Part shown: in pieces, positions 63,085 to 64,000 of the stretch
Layout of the letters: each line of letters begins with the position of its first letter
Numbering within the stretch: position 1 is the first letter of the stretch
Notes under the pieces: generated by a model
The model's database searches: none
What the model was told of the DNA's origin: nothing
Seen by the model: only the letters and a program-made list of their open reading frames with translations
DNA from: Methanoregula sp.
GTDB lineage: Archaea > Halobacteriota > Methanomicrobia > Methanomicrobiales > Methanospirillaceae
DNA: 64,000 bases
Reading direction: 5' to 3'
NCBI RefSeq assembly: GCF_028712425.1
Contig: NZ_JAQTQD010000011.1
Span: forward strand, 1 to 64,000
Made by a program: the position numbers and the translations under genes

Positions 63085-63810
63085 ATGGAGTGGATCATAG
63101 TCCTAAAAGGAGATGAACATGATTTAGATGACCTTTCAAAAGTATACTATTCCCCAGATTTAACCATAAAAAAGATTCTTGAAAATGATCATTCCTATTA
63201 CGCCTTGACCTCTACCCAATTTTTACTATCGTTGCCATATGTTTCCGTGAAAGAAATTGCCCAAAATATTGTTAGGGATTTTACTGCAGGTACAATTCTA
63301 TTGCGAAACTCCAGAAGACCCATTGAAATTGAATATATTACTCAAGTTGATGAAACCGGCAAGAAAGCTGTATTTCTAGAAGCAACAATATCTGCAACTT
63401 CTAGTGTGTATGCCAACCTATCTGTTGGTAGACGTGATGGAAGTGTTGAAACGCATAATGCGGCAGAACCGATAGTTCGGTGGCTTTCAATAAAACAAAA
63501 GGATAAAAACGTCGCAAAAGTTTTTGAGTACATTAATCACGATTTCGGATCAAGCCAAACACGCTATAAAATCTATGAAATCATTAAAGCGGATGGATTC
63601 ACACCACTCCAAAAAGATGAAAAATATTGGAAAAAAGCAGAATTATTTCGGCGGAGTATGAATAATCCGTTGTCAAGTGGATTAGATTCGCGGCATGCAT
63701 TAGATACAGCGCCACCAAAAAAACCTATGACCCTTTCTGAATCTCAAGATTTTATTAAAATGCTTATTCAAGAATGGTTGAATGCGAAAGATAGCAATTC
63801 ATCCAATTGA
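63085..63810 (+). CDS. AT-rich orphan protein, 241 aa
   Basis: A soluble protein of unknown family with no membrane segment. Patterns are YYSPDLTIKKILENDHSYY, IEIEYITQVDETGKKAVFLEATIS, and a C-terminal helix LSESQDFIKMLIQEWLNAK. The base composition is far more AT-rich than every neighbour, and codon use (AAA, ATT, TTA) differs, so recent transfer is likely. Its ATG is preceded by GAGATGG. The following sequence contains inverted repeats. Confidence 0.7.
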   Translation: MEWIIVLKGDEHDLDDLSKVYYSPDLTIKKILENDHSYYALTSTQFLLSLPYVSVKEIAQNIVRDFTAGTILLRNSRRPIEIEYITQVDETGKKAVFLEATISATSSVYANLSVGRRDGSVETHNAAEPIVRWLSIKQKDKNVAKVFEYINHDFGSSQTRYKIYEIIKADGFTPLQKDEKYWKKAELFRRSMNNPLSSGLDSRHALDTAPPKKPMTLSESQDFIKMLIQEWLNAKDSNSSN

Positions 63811-63852
63811 ATTGTTCATTTGAATCCATTTAATTTATATTGTGACACTCTT

Positions 63853-63867
63853 GGGGGCTCTGCCCCC
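63853..63867. repeat. Small perfect inverted repeat
   Basis: GGGGGC-TCT-GCCCCC forms a six-base-pair hairpin in the sequence after the AT-rich gene. It may act as a terminator, although no T run follows. Confidence 0.45.
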
Positions 63868-63963
63868 TCCGCGTTGGCATCCCCGGTTGCGATTGTACCG
63901 TATTACCTGTCCACAAAAAGTCGATTGCTCCCATACAGATAATACCGAGGAATCGCCTGCGCC

Positions 63964-63981
63964 CCCGCCCCTCGGGGCGGG
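63964..63981. repeat. GC-rich perfect inverted repeat
   Basis: CCCGCCCC-TC-GGGGCGGG is an eight-base-pair hairpin with a two-base loop. It lies at the right edge of the window in a C/G-run-rich sequence, and the gene it belongs to, if any, is outside the window. Confidence 0.5.
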
Positions 63982-64000
63982 CTGGCGCAAGGGGGGCGAT

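Noticed and set aside
63853..64000. Possible start of a CRISPR or repeat array at the right edge
   Set aside because: Only two different hairpins are visible and no repeat-spacer unit recurs within the window.

Overview
The window is chromosomal DNA of a methanogenic euryarchaeon, most likely of the order Methanomicrobiales (Methanoregula-like; the genus is an inference). The archaeal signs are TFIIB, Gar1, SRP19, ribosomal proteins S6e and S8e, aIF5B, a Rio2-type kinase, a cupin glucose-6-phosphate isomerase and TATA-box promoters. The methanogen signs are two methanopterin-pathway loci (a fused chorismate-lyase-like/RFAP synthase and an MptE-like pyrophosphokinase), an NrpR nitrogen regulator, HypB, an iron-sulfur flavoprotein and many PAS/GAF sensor domains. 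DNA is GC-rich except for part of 36-44 kb and the last gene.

Region by region. 0.1-8.7 kb: methyltransferase, transglutaminase-like lipoprotein, lysS, FAD disulfide oxidoreductase, an unassigned protein, NrpRII-like regulator, archaeal phosphoglucose isomerase and nadE. 8.7-22.2 kb: information-processing core, with a degenerate Ncs6/TtuA-like protein, Rio2 kinase, DUF460 protein, thiL, two tRNA-Ala genes, the gar1-tfb pair, the SRP19-PHP pair, hypB, rps8e, rps6e, infB and tRNA-His. 22.3-30.5 kb: small membrane and secreted proteins, a methyltransferase, a flavodoxin-fold oxidoreductase, a SemiSWEET-type sugar transporter, an RDD protein, and an ABC-2 exporter locus in which one permease carries a PrsW/CPBP-like protease domain. 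30.5-33 kb: the fused methanopterin enzyme, a MazF-like toxin and an AN1 zinc-finger membrane protein.

33-45 kb is an accessory region of surface proteins. It holds two secreted proteins, three members of a small secreted family with a shared WG/IT(I/L)G N-terminal motif, three TolB-like beta-propellers with C-terminal anchors, and two membrane-tethered regulators, each with two winged helices, at the two edges. This is the best candidate for an undescribed system. 45-51 kb: rubrerythrin, a C39-like peptidase and a 1476-residue REC-PAS-GAF histidine kinase. 51.3-57.7 kb: tRNA-Lys, an RCK-DHH protein, MptE, a radical SAM protein, a site-2 protease with CBS domains, a PRC-barrel protein and a Thg1-type tRNA-His guanylyltransferase. 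The tRNA-His gene in this window does not encode G-1, which fits the presence of Thg1. 58-64 kb: a possible very short peptide gene, ileS, an aldehyde dehydrogenase and an AT-rich orphan gene. No CRISPR array, transposase, integrase, intein or rRNA was seen.
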